NCBI RefSeq assembly: GCF_001570425.1
Contig: NZ_BCSX01000021.1
Coordinates: 186,001-250,000 of the forward strand
DNA: 64,000 nt
Direction of reading: 5' to 3'
From: Mycolicibacterium brisbanense
GTDB taxonomy: Bacteria > Actinomycetota > Actinomycetes > Mycobacteriales > Mycobacteriaceae
Numbering within the stretch: position 1 is the stretch's first letter; each line of letters opens with the position of its first letter. Both the position numbers and the translations under genes were made by a program. The notes below the pieces were generated by a model. The model was not told where the DNA came from. It ran no database searches and saw only the letters and a program-made list of their open reading frames with translations. Below, piece after piece: positions 26,630 through 35,321 of this stretch.

Positions 26630-28747
26630 ATGCGAGACCCCCGGTACGACATCCTGTTCGAACCCGTTCAGATCGGCCCGGTCACCGCGCGCAACCGCTT
26701 CTACCAGGTACCTCATTGCAACGGCATGGGCTACCGCGACCCGTCGGGTGAGGCGTACATGCGGCGCATCAAGGCCGAGGGCGGCTGGGCCGTGGTGTGC
26801 ACCGAGCAGGTCGAGATCCACCCGACCTCCGACATCGGCCCGTTCATCGAACTGCGGCTGTGGGACGACCAGGATCTGCCCGCCGTGGCCCGCATCGCGG
26901 AGAAGATCCACGAGGGCGGCGCCCTGGCCGGCATCGAGCTGGCGCACAACGGACTGAACTCGCCGAACCTCATCAGCCGGGAAGCCCCGCTGGGCCCGCA
27001 GAACCTGCCCGTGGTGTCGTGGAACTACGACCCGGTGCAGGCCCGCGAGATGACCAAATCCGACATCGCGGACATGCGGTTCTGGCATCGCGAGGCGGTG
27101 CGCCGCTCTCTGCAGGCCGAATACGACATCATCTACGTCTACGCAGGCCACGCCATCGGCGGCCTGCACCACTTCCTGTCCCGGCGCTACAACAACCGCA
27201 CCGACGAATACGGCGGCAGCATCGAGAACCGGGCCCGCCTGCTGCGCGAAATCCTCGAGGACACCCGCGAGATGTGCGACGGCAAGGCCGCCGTGGCGTG
27301 CCGCATCTCGGTCGACGAGCTGCTCGGCGACGAGGGCATCACGCGCGCCGAGATCGAAGACGTCATCGGCATGCTCGGCGAGCACCCCGACCTGTGGGAC
27401 TTCGTGCTGGGCAGCTGGGAGGACGACTCGGTCACGTCGCGCTTCGGCCCCGAGGCCGAGCAGGAGCCCTATGTCCGCGGGCTCAAGGCACTCACCACCA
27501 AACCCGTTGTGGGCGTTGGTCGTTTCACCTCACCGGACATGATGGTGCACCAGGTGAAGAGCGGTGTGCTCGACCTGATCGGCGCGGCGCGGCCGTCCAT
27601 CGCCGATCCGTTCCTGCCCAGCAAGATCGAGTCCGGCAACCTCGAAGACATCCGTGAGTGCATCGGCTGCAACATCTGCGTGTCGGGCGACTTCACCATG
27701 GCGCCCATCCGCTGCACCCAGAACCCCACCATGGGTGAGGAATTCCGCCGCGGCTGGCACCCCGAGAAGATCCGCCCGAAGGCCAGCGACGCCACCGTTC
27801 TCGTGGTCGGCGCCGGGCCCGCCGGCTTGGAAGCTGCCCGCTCTCTGGGCAATCGCGGTTACACCGTAAGCCTGGCCGAGGCCACCCGCACCCTCGGCGG
27901 ACGCGTGGCCCGAGAATCCAAGCTGCCGAGCCTTTCCGCATGGATCCGCGTCGTCGACTACCGCGAGAACCAGATCGCCAAGCTCGACAACGTCGAGGTC
28001 TTCATGCAGAGCGAGATGACCGCCGACGACATCATCGACAACGACTTCAACCACGTCGTGATCGCCACCGGCGCGGGCTGGCGCAGCGACGGCGTCGGCC
28101 GCTGGCACACCAAGCCACTCGACATCGCCGAAGGCGCCGACGTTTTGAGCCCCGACGACATCATGGCAGGCACCCGTCCGCGCGGTCAGCGGGTCGTGGT
28201 GTTCGACGACGACCACTACTACATGGGCGGCGTGATCGCCGAGCTGCTCGCCAAGGAGGGCCTCGCCGTCACGCTGATCACCCCTGCCGCCCACGTGTCG
28301 CAGTGGACCACCAACACCCTGGAGGTCGCGCGGATCCGCAAGCGGGTGATCCGGGCCGGCATCGACGTGCGCACCAACACCGCGGTCACCGCCGTCACCG
28401 CCGACGGTGTCCAGACGGCGTGCGTGTACACGGGCGACGAGGGCGCGGTTGCTGCCGACTCGGTGGTCATGGTGACCGCGCGGCTCCCCCACGACGGTCT
28501 CTACCAGGAGCTGTTGAGCCGCGAAAGCCAGTGGGCCGACGCCGATCTGCGGAGTGTGCGCGCCATCGGTGACGTGTGGGCACCCGCCACCATCGCCGCC
28601 GCCGTCTGGTCGGGCCACCGTTACGCCGAGGAACTCGACGAACCGCAGTCGCTGAGCCCAGTGCCGTATCTGCGCGAAACCGCCGAACTCGCTGTCGAAC
28701 CTGTCATGTATCTACCCATCACGCCGGTCCAACCGGTCAACGCATAA
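26630..28747 (+). CDS. Trimethylamine/histamine dehydrogenase-like flavoprotein (6-S-cysteinyl FMN, 4Fe-4S)
   Basis: A 705-residue enzyme of the TMADH/DMADH/histamine dehydrogenase family. The N-terminal TIM barrel has NRFYQVPHCNG; the Cys corresponds to TMADH Cys30, which bonds FMN covalently. YVYAGH matches the catalytic Tyr169/His172 pair. The cluster motif CIGCNIC..C binds 4Fe-4S. The C-terminal half has a GAGPAG dinucleotide site and the old-yellow-enzyme reductase-type fold. These enzymes oxidatively deaminate amines to aldehydes, passing electrons to an ETF-type acceptor. ATG 26630 has aggag 7 bases before it. The aldehyde dehydrogenase two genes downstream would oxidise the product. 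Tertiary amine versus histamine or a diamine cannot be decided. Confidence 0.85.
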   Translation: MRDPRYDILFEPVQIGPVTARNRFYQVPHCNGMGYRDPSGEAYMRRIKAEGGWAVVCTEQVEIHPTSDIGPFIELRLWDDQDLPAVARIAEKIHEGGALAGIELAHNGLNSPNLISREAPLGPQNLPVVSWNYDPVQAREMTKSDIADMRFWHREAVRRSLQAEYDIIYVYAGHAIGGLHHFLSRRYNNRTDEYGGSIENRARLLREILEDTREMCDGKAAVACRISVDELLGDEGITRAEIEDVIGMLGEHPDLWDFVLGSWEDDSVTSRFGPEAEQEPYVRGLKALTTKPVVGVGRFTSPDMMVHQVKSGVLDLIGAARPSIADPFLPSKIESGNLEDIRECIGCNICVSGDFTMAPIRCTQNPTMGEEFRRGWHPEKIRPKASDATVLVVGAGPAGLEAARSLGNRGYTVSLAEATRTLGGRVARESKLPSLSAWIRVVDYRENQIAKLDNVEVFMQSEMTADDIIDNDFNHVVIATGAGWRSDGVGRWHTKPLDIAEGADVLSPDDIMAGTRPRGQRVVVFDDDHYYMGGVIAELLAKEGLAVTLITPAAHVSQWTTNTLEVARIRKRVIRAGIDVRTNTAVTAVTADGVQTACVYTGDEGAVAADSVVMVTARLPHDGLYQELLSRESQWADADLRSVRAIGDVWAPATIAAAVWSGHRYAEELDEPQSLSPVPYLRETAELAVEPVMYLPITPVQPVNA

Positions 28748-28755
28748 GGAGCACC

Positions 28756-29115
28756 ATGCCCGCCCTGATCCCCGCCGGCCCCGACGCCGTCGCAGTCATG
28801 ACGCCCAGCAGCTACGTCACCGCCGAAACCCTGCGCGAGGGCAACCCGGCCGAAACCGAGGCAGTGCATCTCGCCAGCTCCGACGAGAAGTTCACCGTCG
28901 GGTCGTGGCGTGCCGAGCCCTACGCCGAGTTCATCGAGAGCTACCCGGGCGACGAGTACACGCGCGTCCTGGAAGGTTCGATCACGCTGACCGGTGACGA
29001 CGGTGTCGCCCACACCTTCGGCCCCGGCGACTCCTTCACCCTCACCAAAGGCTGGCGGGGCGAATACCGCGTCACCGAGCCGCTGGTCAAGCAGTTCGCC
29101 ATCTACGTCCCCTGA
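28756..29115 (+). CDS. Small cupin-domain protein
   Basis: A 119-residue single cupin (Cupin_3/DUF861-like). A conserved core runs SWRAEPYAEFIESYPGDEYTRVLEGSITLT..GPGDSFTLTKGWRGEYRV. It may be a metal-dependent enzyme or a binding protein; related small cupins occur next to amine and amino-acid catabolic genes. ATG 28756 follows aaggag, 8 bases after the dehydrogenase stop. Confidence 0.8.
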   Translation: MPALIPAGPDAVAVMTPSSYVTAETLREGNPAETEAVHLASSDEKFTVGSWRAEPYAEFIESYPGDEYTRVLEGSITLTGDDGVAHTFGPGDSFTLTKGWRGEYRVTEPLVKQFAIYVP

Positions 29116-29126
29116 GAGGTTTGCAC

Positions 29127-30608
29127 ATGACCACACTCGACGACTGGACCCGCCTCGCGGGTGAGATCGCGCCGCGTACAGAGGTTTTCATCGACGGCAA
29201 GTACCGGCCCGCGGTATCCGGGGAGACGTTCGACTCGATCAACCCCGCGACCGGGGACCTGATCGCGGCGGTGGCGTCGGGTGACACCGAGGACGTCGAC
29301 GCGGCCGTCGCCTCGGGGCGCGCCGCGTTCGACTCGGGTGTCTGGTCACGGACGTCGGCGTCGCACCGCAAGCGTGTGCTGCGGCAGCTCTCCGAGTTGA
29401 TCGCTGCACACAGCCAAGAGCTGGCGCTGCTGGATTCGATGGACATGGGCAAGCTGGTAGCCGAAGCTCACACTGTCGACGTGCCCTCGGCTGCAGAGCT
29501 TTTCGCGTTCTACGGCGAGGCGCTCGACAAGCAGGCCGGCGAGATCGCGCCCACCGAACCGGGCAACCTTGCGCTGGTCACCCGAGAGCCGCTCGGCGTC
29601 GTCGGCGCCGTCACCCCGTGGAACTTCCCATTGGACCTCGCGGTGTGGAAGGTGGCCCCCGCTCTGGCGGCCGGGAACTCCGTGGTGCTCAAGCCCGCCG
29701 AGCAAGCTCCGCTCTCGTCGGTGCGGCTTGCCGAACTCGCTGTGGAAGCCGGTGTGCCCGAAGGCGTGTTCAACGTCGTTCCGGGCCTCGGCCCCACCGC
29801 TGGGGAAGCGCTGGGCCGGCATCCGGATGTCGATGTCATCGCGTTCACCGGGTCGACCGAAACCGGCAAGCGGTTCCTGCGCTACGCCGCGGATTCCAAT
29901 GCCAAGCAGGTCTGGCTGGAGTGCGGCGGCAAGAGCCCCAACGTGGTGTTCGCCGATGCCGACCTGGACGCCGCCGTGGACAAGGCGATCTTCGGCGCGT
30001 TCTACAACCAGGGCGCGGTGTGCTCGTCGAATTCCCGTCTGCTGCTGCAGGAATCGATCGCCGACGAGTTCCTCGCCGAACTCGTGAAGCGCACGGCCGA
30101 GATACGGCCGGGCAATCCACTGGATCCGGCGTCGACCCTGGGTGCCCTCGTCGACGAGCAGCACACCCAGCGCGTCATGGGATTCATCGACCGCGCCCGC
30201 GCAGACGGCGAGATCGTCACCGGCGGGACCCGCGAAACTGTCGACGGGCGTGGTTGTTTCGTCGCGCCGACCATCGTCGCGAACCTCACGCCGACGGCCG
30301 AGCTGGTCACCGAGGAGGTCTTCGGCCCGGTGCTGGCCGTGCAGACGTTCTCCGACGAGGCGCAGGCCATCGCGACGGCCAACGACACCATCTACGGCTT
30401 GGCAGCCTCGGTGTGGACCCGTGACCTGTCCCGCGCTCACCGCGTAGCCGCGGCCCTGCGCGCCGGCACCGTCTCGGTGAACACGGTCGACGCGCTGAGC
30501 CCCCAGACCCCCTTCGGGGGATTCAAGCAGTCCGGTTTCGGTCGCGATCTGTCCCTCCACGCGCTCGACAAGTACACCGGCCTGAAAACCACCTGGATCG
30601 CGCTGTAG
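29127..30608 (+). CDS. NAD(P)-dependent aldehyde dehydrogenase (PuuC-like)
   Basis: A 493-residue ALDH. Motifs: PWNFPLDLAVWK, FTGSTETGKRFL, ECGGKSPN (catalytic Glu), NQGAVCSSNSRLL (nucleophilic Cys), and EEVFGPVLAV. It most resembles gamma-glutamyl-gamma-aminobutyraldehyde/aminoaldehyde dehydrogenases. In this operon it would oxidise the aldehyde made by the amine dehydrogenase to the acid. ATG 29127 has gagagg 7 bases upstream; TTG 29121 is less likely. Confidence 0.9.
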   Translation: MTTLDDWTRLAGEIAPRTEVFIDGKYRPAVSGETFDSINPATGDLIAAVASGDTEDVDAAVASGRAAFDSGVWSRTSASHRKRVLRQLSELIAAHSQELALLDSMDMGKLVAEAHTVDVPSAAELFAFYGEALDKQAGEIAPTEPGNLALVTREPLGVVGAVTPWNFPLDLAVWKVAPALAAGNSVVLKPAEQAPLSSVRLAELAVEAGVPEGVFNVVPGLGPTAGEALGRHPDVDVIAFTGSTETGKRFLRYAADSNAKQVWLECGGKSPNVVFADADLDAAVDKAIFGAFYNQGAVCSSNSRLLLQESIADEFLAELVKRTAEIRPGNPLDPASTLGALVDEQHTQRVMGFIDRARADGEIVTGGTRETVDGRGCFVAPTIVANLTPTAELVTEEVFGPVLAVQTFSDEAQAIATANDTIYGLAASVWTRDLSRAHRVAAALRAGTVSVNTVDALSPQTPFGGFKQSGFGRDLSLHALDKYTGLKTTWIAL

Positions 30609-30620
30609 ATAGGGAGCCCC

Positions 30621-32015
30621 ATGAACGACAAAGCGCCGGTGTCCGCACCCGTGGAGCAGCGGACCATCGAACACGTCCCGGTCGACGAACGCCACGGCCG
30701 CGCCCGTGACCTGTTCACCGTCTGGTTCGGCTCCAACATCATGTTGCTGACCATCATCACCGGCGCTCTCGCGACCACGGTGTTCGGCCTGCCGCTGTGG
30801 GCCGGCGCCGTGGCGATCATCCTGGGCAACGTCATCGGCGGTGTGGTGATGGCGCTGCACGCCGCTCAGGGGCCACAGATGGGCGTGCCCCAGATGTTGC
30901 AGACCCGGGCCCAGTTCGGCTCGTACGGAAGCCTTCTCGTCGTGGTCCTGGTGGTCTTCATGTACCTGGGCTTCTTCGCGTCCAACGCGGTGCTCGGCGG
31001 GCAGGCGTTGGCCAAGGTGACCGGGCTGCCCACCAACTGGTCCATCACGATCATCGGGCTGATCAGCGTGGTGGCCACGATCGTCGGCTACCGGCTCATC
31101 CACCGCGTGACCGCGTTCCTGTCGGTGGTCGCCGGCGGGGCGCTGGTCGTGGCGTTCATCTGGATGGTCGGGGTCAACGGCGTGCCCGGGGACACCTGGC
31201 ACACCAGCGGATTCAGCTGGGCCGGCTTCATGGCGACCTTGTCGGTTGCCGCGCTGTGGCAAATCGCTTATGCGCCCTATGTTTCCGACTACACCCGGTA
31301 CATGCCCAAGGACACCGGCCAGCGTGCCGCGTTCTGGGGCACCTACGCCGGTTGCGTGCTGGGCTCGGTCCTGCCCATGCTCCTCGGCGTGCTCGTCGGT
31401 GCCGCACTGCCGGGCGACGAGACCCTCGAAGGACTCTCGACGCTGACCCGCGGCGTGAGCACGGGCGTGTTCGCGATCTTCGCGATCGGCATCACCGCCA
31501 CCAACGCCATGAATCTCTACTGCGGTGCACTGTCGACGATCACCGTGGGGCAGAACCTGTTCCCGCGGTGGCGTCCCGGTGCCGGTAGCCGCGCCGTGAC
31601 CGCGATCGTGTTGTTCGTCATCGCGATCATCCCGGCCCTGGTCAGCGCCGACGACTTCCTGGCCAACTACGCCAACTTCCTGGCGCTGCTGCTGTGCGTG
31701 CTGATCCCGTGGACCGCAGTCAATCTCGTCGACTACTACCTGCTGCGCCACGGCGTCTACGACATCGACTCGCTGTTCGAGCGCGATGGCGGGCGGTACG
31801 GCAAGTTCAATTGGATCGCGATCGCGTGCTACTTCATCGGCATCGCCGTGCAGATCCCGTTTCTGTCGACGACGTTGTTCACCGGATTCGCGGCCAAAGC
31901 TCTCGGTAGCGTGGATATCTCGTGGATCGTCGGGCTGGCCGTCATCTGCCCGCTGTACTACGTGCTGATGCGGCCGAAGGTGTCCGCACTGGCCGCGCAG
32001 CCGGCGGCGGCGTGA
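30621..32015 (+). CDS. NCS1-family permease (cytosine/purine/thiamine/allantoin type)
   Basis: A 464-residue, roughly 12-helix transporter. The N-terminal DLFTVWFGSNIMLLTI and the later QIAYAPYVSDYTRYMP are NCS1 signatures. Members import nucleobases, hydantoins, allantoin or related nitrogen compounds. It sits between aldehyde dehydrogenase and GMC oxidoreductase genes and likely imports the operon's substrate. Its stop (32013-32015) lies within 5 bases of the next gene, so they are coupled. Confidence 0.88.
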   Translation: MNDKAPVSAPVEQRTIEHVPVDERHGRARDLFTVWFGSNIMLLTIITGALATTVFGLPLWAGAVAIILGNVIGGVVMALHAAQGPQMGVPQMLQTRAQFGSYGSLLVVVLVVFMYLGFFASNAVLGGQALAKVTGLPTNWSITIIGLISVVATIVGYRLIHRVTAFLSVVAGGALVVAFIWMVGVNGVPGDTWHTSGFSWAGFMATLSVAALWQIAYAPYVSDYTRYMPKDTGQRAAFWGTYAGCVLGSVLPMLLGVLVGAALPGDETLEGLSTLTRGVSTGVFAIFAIGITATNAMNLYCGALSTITVGQNLFPRWRPGAGSRAVTAIVLFVIAIIPALVSADDFLANYANFLALLLCVLIPWTAVNLVDYYLLRHGVYDIDSLFERDGGRYGKFNWIAIACYFIGIAVQIPFLSTTLFTGFAAKALGSVDISWIVGLAVICPLYYVLMRPKVSALAAQPAAA

Positions 32016-32017
32016 GC

Positions 32018-33559
32018 ATGAGCGACTACCTGATCGTCGGCGGCGGCACCGCGGGATGCATTGTGGCATCGCGGCTCTCGGAAGATCCCTCGATCACCGT
32101 GACCGTCCTAGAGGCCGGTCCCTCCGACAAAGACGAGCCACGGGCCCGCGACATCCGGCGGTGGGCCCAGATGCTGGAAAGCGAATACGACCTCGACTAC
32201 CGCAGTGTTGCGCAGGAGCGCGGCAACTCCGGTATCCGGCAGGCCAGGATGCAGATCCTCGGTGGCTGCTCGACGGCGAACACGATGATCACCTGGCGCC
32301 CACTGCCTGCCGATCTCGACGAATGGGCCGCGATGGGCGTCACCGGGTGGGACACCGCGTCCGTGCACGCCGCGTTCGATCGCATCCTGGCACCGGTGCA
32401 ACCGGTCGCCGAGAAGGACCGCAACCCGTACGTCAGCGATGTGGTGGACTCCGCCCGGCGGGCGCTGGACCTGCCCGCCCGCCGGGCCTGGAACTCCGAT
32501 CCCGACTTCGCCGCCACCGGCGTCGGGGCTGGGTTCTTCGAGATCGGCTATACCCCGGCCGGCCACCTGCGCTCCTCGACCTCGGTGCACTACCTGCACG
32601 ACGCCATCGCCGCGCGCGACAACCTCGTGGTCGAGCACGGCCAGCACGCCGAACGCGTGATCATCGAAGACGGCAGGGCCGTCGGGGTGCTCACCCGTGA
32701 CGCGGACGGCAACCAGCGCGAATTCCGGGCCGAGCGCGAGGTCATCCTGTGTTGCGGCGCCATCGATTCACCAAAGCTGCTGCAGCTCTCAGGAATCGGC
32801 CCCACGGAGGTGCTCGCCGCTGCCGGCGTCAGCACCGTCGTCGAATCTGCCGGAGTCGGCGAAAACCTGATGGACCATGCCGAGGGCCTCATCGTCTGGG
32901 AGGCCGCTGCCGAGGTGCCTGACACCTGCGCCACCGGCTGGGATGCCGGGGCCGCGGTGCGGTTGTCGGAGGACAGCCCCGCGCGGCCCGAGGTGCTGAT
33001 GCACTTCCCCGTCGAGGCGGTCGCCGACCATGCCGTCACGTACGGCGTCGAGATGCCCGAGCGCATCGTCTCGATCGCACCCAACGTCGCGAAACCGAGC
33101 AGCCGGGGACGGGTCTGGATCACATCGCCTGACCCGGCCGACCTTCCCTCGATCGACTACCGGTACTTCACCGATCCCGAGGGTCACGATGAGGCTGTCC
33201 TGGTCGCCGGGATCCGGCTGGCGCGCCGTATCGCCGCCACCGCGCCGATGTCGGATTGGCTTGTCCGCGAGGTGTTCCCGGGCCCGGATAAGCAGTCCGA
33301 CGACGAACTGTCCGAAGCACTGCGGGCGACGCACCAGACGGTGTACCACGTATCCGGCACGTGCCGGATGGGCGCCGACGACGATCCCATGGCGGTGTGC
33401 GACTCCCGGCTGCGGGTCCGCGGCATCGACGGTCTGCGCGTGGTCGATGCGTCGATATTCCCCACGATCCCGTCGGTCAACCCGGTGGGCACCATCATGG
33501 CGGTGGCCGAGCACGCCAGCGCCATGATGCTCGCCGACCGTCAACCAGTGAGAGCCTGA
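32018..33559 (+). CDS. GMC-family FAD oxidoreductase (choline dehydrogenase-like)
   Basis: A 513-residue GMC flavoprotein. N-terminal IVGGGTAGCIVASRL (FAD), GGCSTANTMITWR (GMC signature 1 region), CCGAIDSPKLLQLSGIG (signature 2), and a C-terminal HVSGTCRMG with the catalytic His, then SVNPVGTIMAVAEHAS. It oxidises an alcohol to aldehyde or acid, or an amino alcohol as choline dehydrogenase does. ATG 32018 is given; GTG 32012 overlaps the permease stop and is also plausible. The next gene starts 2 bases after its stop. Confidence 0.88.
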   Translation: MSDYLIVGGGTAGCIVASRLSEDPSITVTVLEAGPSDKDEPRARDIRRWAQMLESEYDLDYRSVAQERGNSGIRQARMQILGGCSTANTMITWRPLPADLDEWAAMGVTGWDTASVHAAFDRILAPVQPVAEKDRNPYVSDVVDSARRALDLPARRAWNSDPDFAATGVGAGFFEIGYTPAGHLRSSTSVHYLHDAIAARDNLVVEHGQHAERVIIEDGRAVGVLTRDADGNQREFRAEREVILCCGAIDSPKLLQLSGIGPTEVLAAAGVSTVVESAGVGENLMDHAEGLIVWEAAAEVPDTCATGWDAGAAVRLSEDSPARPEVLMHFPVEAVADHAVTYGVEMPERIVSIAPNVAKPSSRGRVWITSPDPADLPSIDYRYFTDPEGHDEAVLVAGIRLARRIAATAPMSDWLVREVFPGPDKQSDDELSEALRATHQTVYHVSGTCRMGADDDPMAVCDSRLRVRGIDGLRVVDASIFPTIPSVNPVGTIMAVAEHASAMMLADRQPVRA

Positions 33560-33561
33560 CC

Positions 33562-35211
33562 ATGTTCGCCGATCGCATCTTCACCAACGCCGCCGTGTTC
33601 CAGCCCGGCGGGGCCGATCCCGCCGACACCGTGGCGGTCCAGGGCGACACCATTGTCGGCGTGGGCCGCGGCGTCGACCGCGACATGATCGGAAAGCACA
33701 CGGAGGTAACCGATCTCGGAGGTGCGAGCCTGCTACCGGGCTTCGTGGACGCGCATGCACATCCGGTCGCGGCCGGCATGGCGGCGCTGCGCTGCGACCT
33801 TTCCGGCCTGGCGCACGACCGCCAGACCTATCTGGCCGCCATCGCCGAGTACGCCGCACGCCATCCATCCGAGCCCGTCATCGCCGGGGCCGGGTGGTAC
33901 GGCGACGCCTTTCCCGACGGGTTTCCGACCCGGCACGATCTCGATACCGTCGTGTCCGATCGGCCCGTCATTCTGACCAGCCATGACTATCACGGCGCCT
34001 GGGTCAATACCCGCGCGCTGGAGCTGGCCGGGATCACCGCGGCCACAGCCGAACCCGCCGGTGGACGAATCGTCCGAGACCACAATGGCTCACCGACCGG
34101 GGTGCTGCTGGATCGCGGCGGTGACGCCGTCAACGCCCTGATCCCCGAAGTGACACCGGAGTTCATGCGTCAGGCACTGCTCGAGGCGCAACGCCGCTTG
34201 CACTCGGTAGGTGTCACAGGTTGGCAGGACGCCGCCGTGGGGGCCGAATTCTTCGGACTCAAGGATAATTTCGCGACGTATGTCGACGCCGACGCGGCCG
34301 GTGAGTTGACCGCGCGAGTGGTCGGCGCCCTGTGGTGGGAAGCCGAGCAGGGTGCCGAGCAGCTTGACGGCCTGTGCGCGCGACGCGGTCTCACCGGCCA
34401 TTCCCGGTTCACCGCGACCATGGTCAAGGTCATGCAGGACGGCATCTGCGAGAACTGCACGGCCGCCATGCTGGCCCCGTACCGTGCCGTGGCCGGTCAC
34501 GACATCCCCAGTGGCCAGTCCTTCATCGACCCCGAAGACCTGCAGAAGGTGACGGCCATGCTGGCCGGCGAGCGGTTCGGCATCCATATGCACGCCGTCG
34601 GCGACCGGGCAGTGCGTGAATGCCTCGACGCCCTAGAGCACGCCATCGCCCGCCACCCGCAGTTCGATGCCCGGCATCAGATCGCCCACCTGGATGTGGT
34701 CGATCCACAAGATATTCCACGGTTCGGCCGGCTCGGCGTCATCGCCAACATCCAGGCCCTGTGGGCGCGCCGCGACAAGGAGATCGTTGAGCGCAAGCTA
34801 CCGCTGCTCGGCGCAGAACGTGAACCGTGGCACTTCCCCTTCGCATCCATTCAGCGTCACGGCGCCACTCTCGCCATGGGTAGCGACTGGCCGGTGACCG
34901 ATCCGAATCCGTTGTGGGCCATCCATACCGCGGTGCACCGCACCGGCACGCATGCCGATCCACATGCCATCGGCGACGGTGTGTTCGACACCCCGCTGCA
35001 AGCGCAGGAAGGGATCTCGCTGCGGTCGGCGATCGACGCCTACACCTCGGGATCGGCCTATGCCAACGGGCAGGATCGGACCGGCCGGATCGCCGCGGGC
35101 ATGCTGGCCGACCTGGTGGTCCTCGACCGCGACATCTTCACCGCCGAGGACATCGGGACGCTGCGAGCAGTCGAGACCGTGGTCGGCGGAAAGACCGTCT
35201 ACCGGGCTTAA
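33562..35211 (+). CDS. Amidohydrolase superfamily protein (YtcJ-like)
   Basis: A 549-residue metal-dependent hydrolase. GFVDAHAHPVAAG is the first metal motif. A VKVMQDGICENCTAAM segment, FGIHMHAVGDRAVRECLDALE, and a late AMGSDWPVTDPNPLWAIHTAV define the YtcJ branch. These enzymes hydrolyse amides, imides or formamide-like bonds; YtcJ itself is poorly characterised. It closes the operon, and a strong hairpin at 35254-35305 follows its stop. Confidence 0.85.
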   Translation: MFADRIFTNAAVFQPGGADPADTVAVQGDTIVGVGRGVDRDMIGKHTEVTDLGGASLLPGFVDAHAHPVAAGMAALRCDLSGLAHDRQTYLAAIAEYAARHPSEPVIAGAGWYGDAFPDGFPTRHDLDTVVSDRPVILTSHDYHGAWVNTRALELAGITAATAEPAGGRIVRDHNGSPTGVLLDRGGDAVNALIPEVTPEFMRQALLEAQRRLHSVGVTGWQDAAVGAEFFGLKDNFATYVDADAAGELTARVVGALWWEAEQGAEQLDGLCARRGLTGHSRFTATMVKVMQDGICENCTAAMLAPYRAVAGHDIPSGQSFIDPEDLQKVTAMLAGERFGIHMHAVGDRAVRECLDALEHAIARHPQFDARHQIAHLDVVDPQDIPRFGRLGVIANIQALWARRDKEIVERKLPLLGAEREPWHFPFASIQRHGATLAMGSDWPVTDPNPLWAIHTAVHRTGTHADPHAIGDGVFDTPLQAQEGISLRSAIDAYTSGSAYANGQDRTGRIAAGMLADLVVLDRDIFTAEDIGTLRAVETVVGGKTVYRA

Positions 35212-35253
35212 GAGACACCACCATCTAGACAGAATCCACACGCAACCGCACCC

Positions 35254-35305
35254 AGATTCACATCAGGGACAGAAACCGCGGCTGGTTTGTCCCCTATGTG
35301 AATCT
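35254..35305. terminator. Bidirectional hairpin between convergent genes
   Basis: Arms agattcacatcagggaca (35254-35271) and tgtcccctatgtgaatct (35288-35305) pair at 16 of 18 positions, and aacc/ggtt in the loop extends the stem. It lies between the stop of the amidohydrolase gene (plus) and the stop of the APC permease gene (minus). It has no clear T-run, as is common for mycobacterial terminators. Confidence 0.65.
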
Positions 35306-35321
35306 CGGTGATCGCGCACGC

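Noticed and set aside
29346..32069. 907-residue open frame on the minus strand
   Set aside because: It lies antisense to the aldehyde dehydrogenase and NCS1 permease genes. Its sequence is low-complexity, rich in His/Arg/Asp/Gly, with no domain. It is a typical shadow frame in GC-rich DNA.
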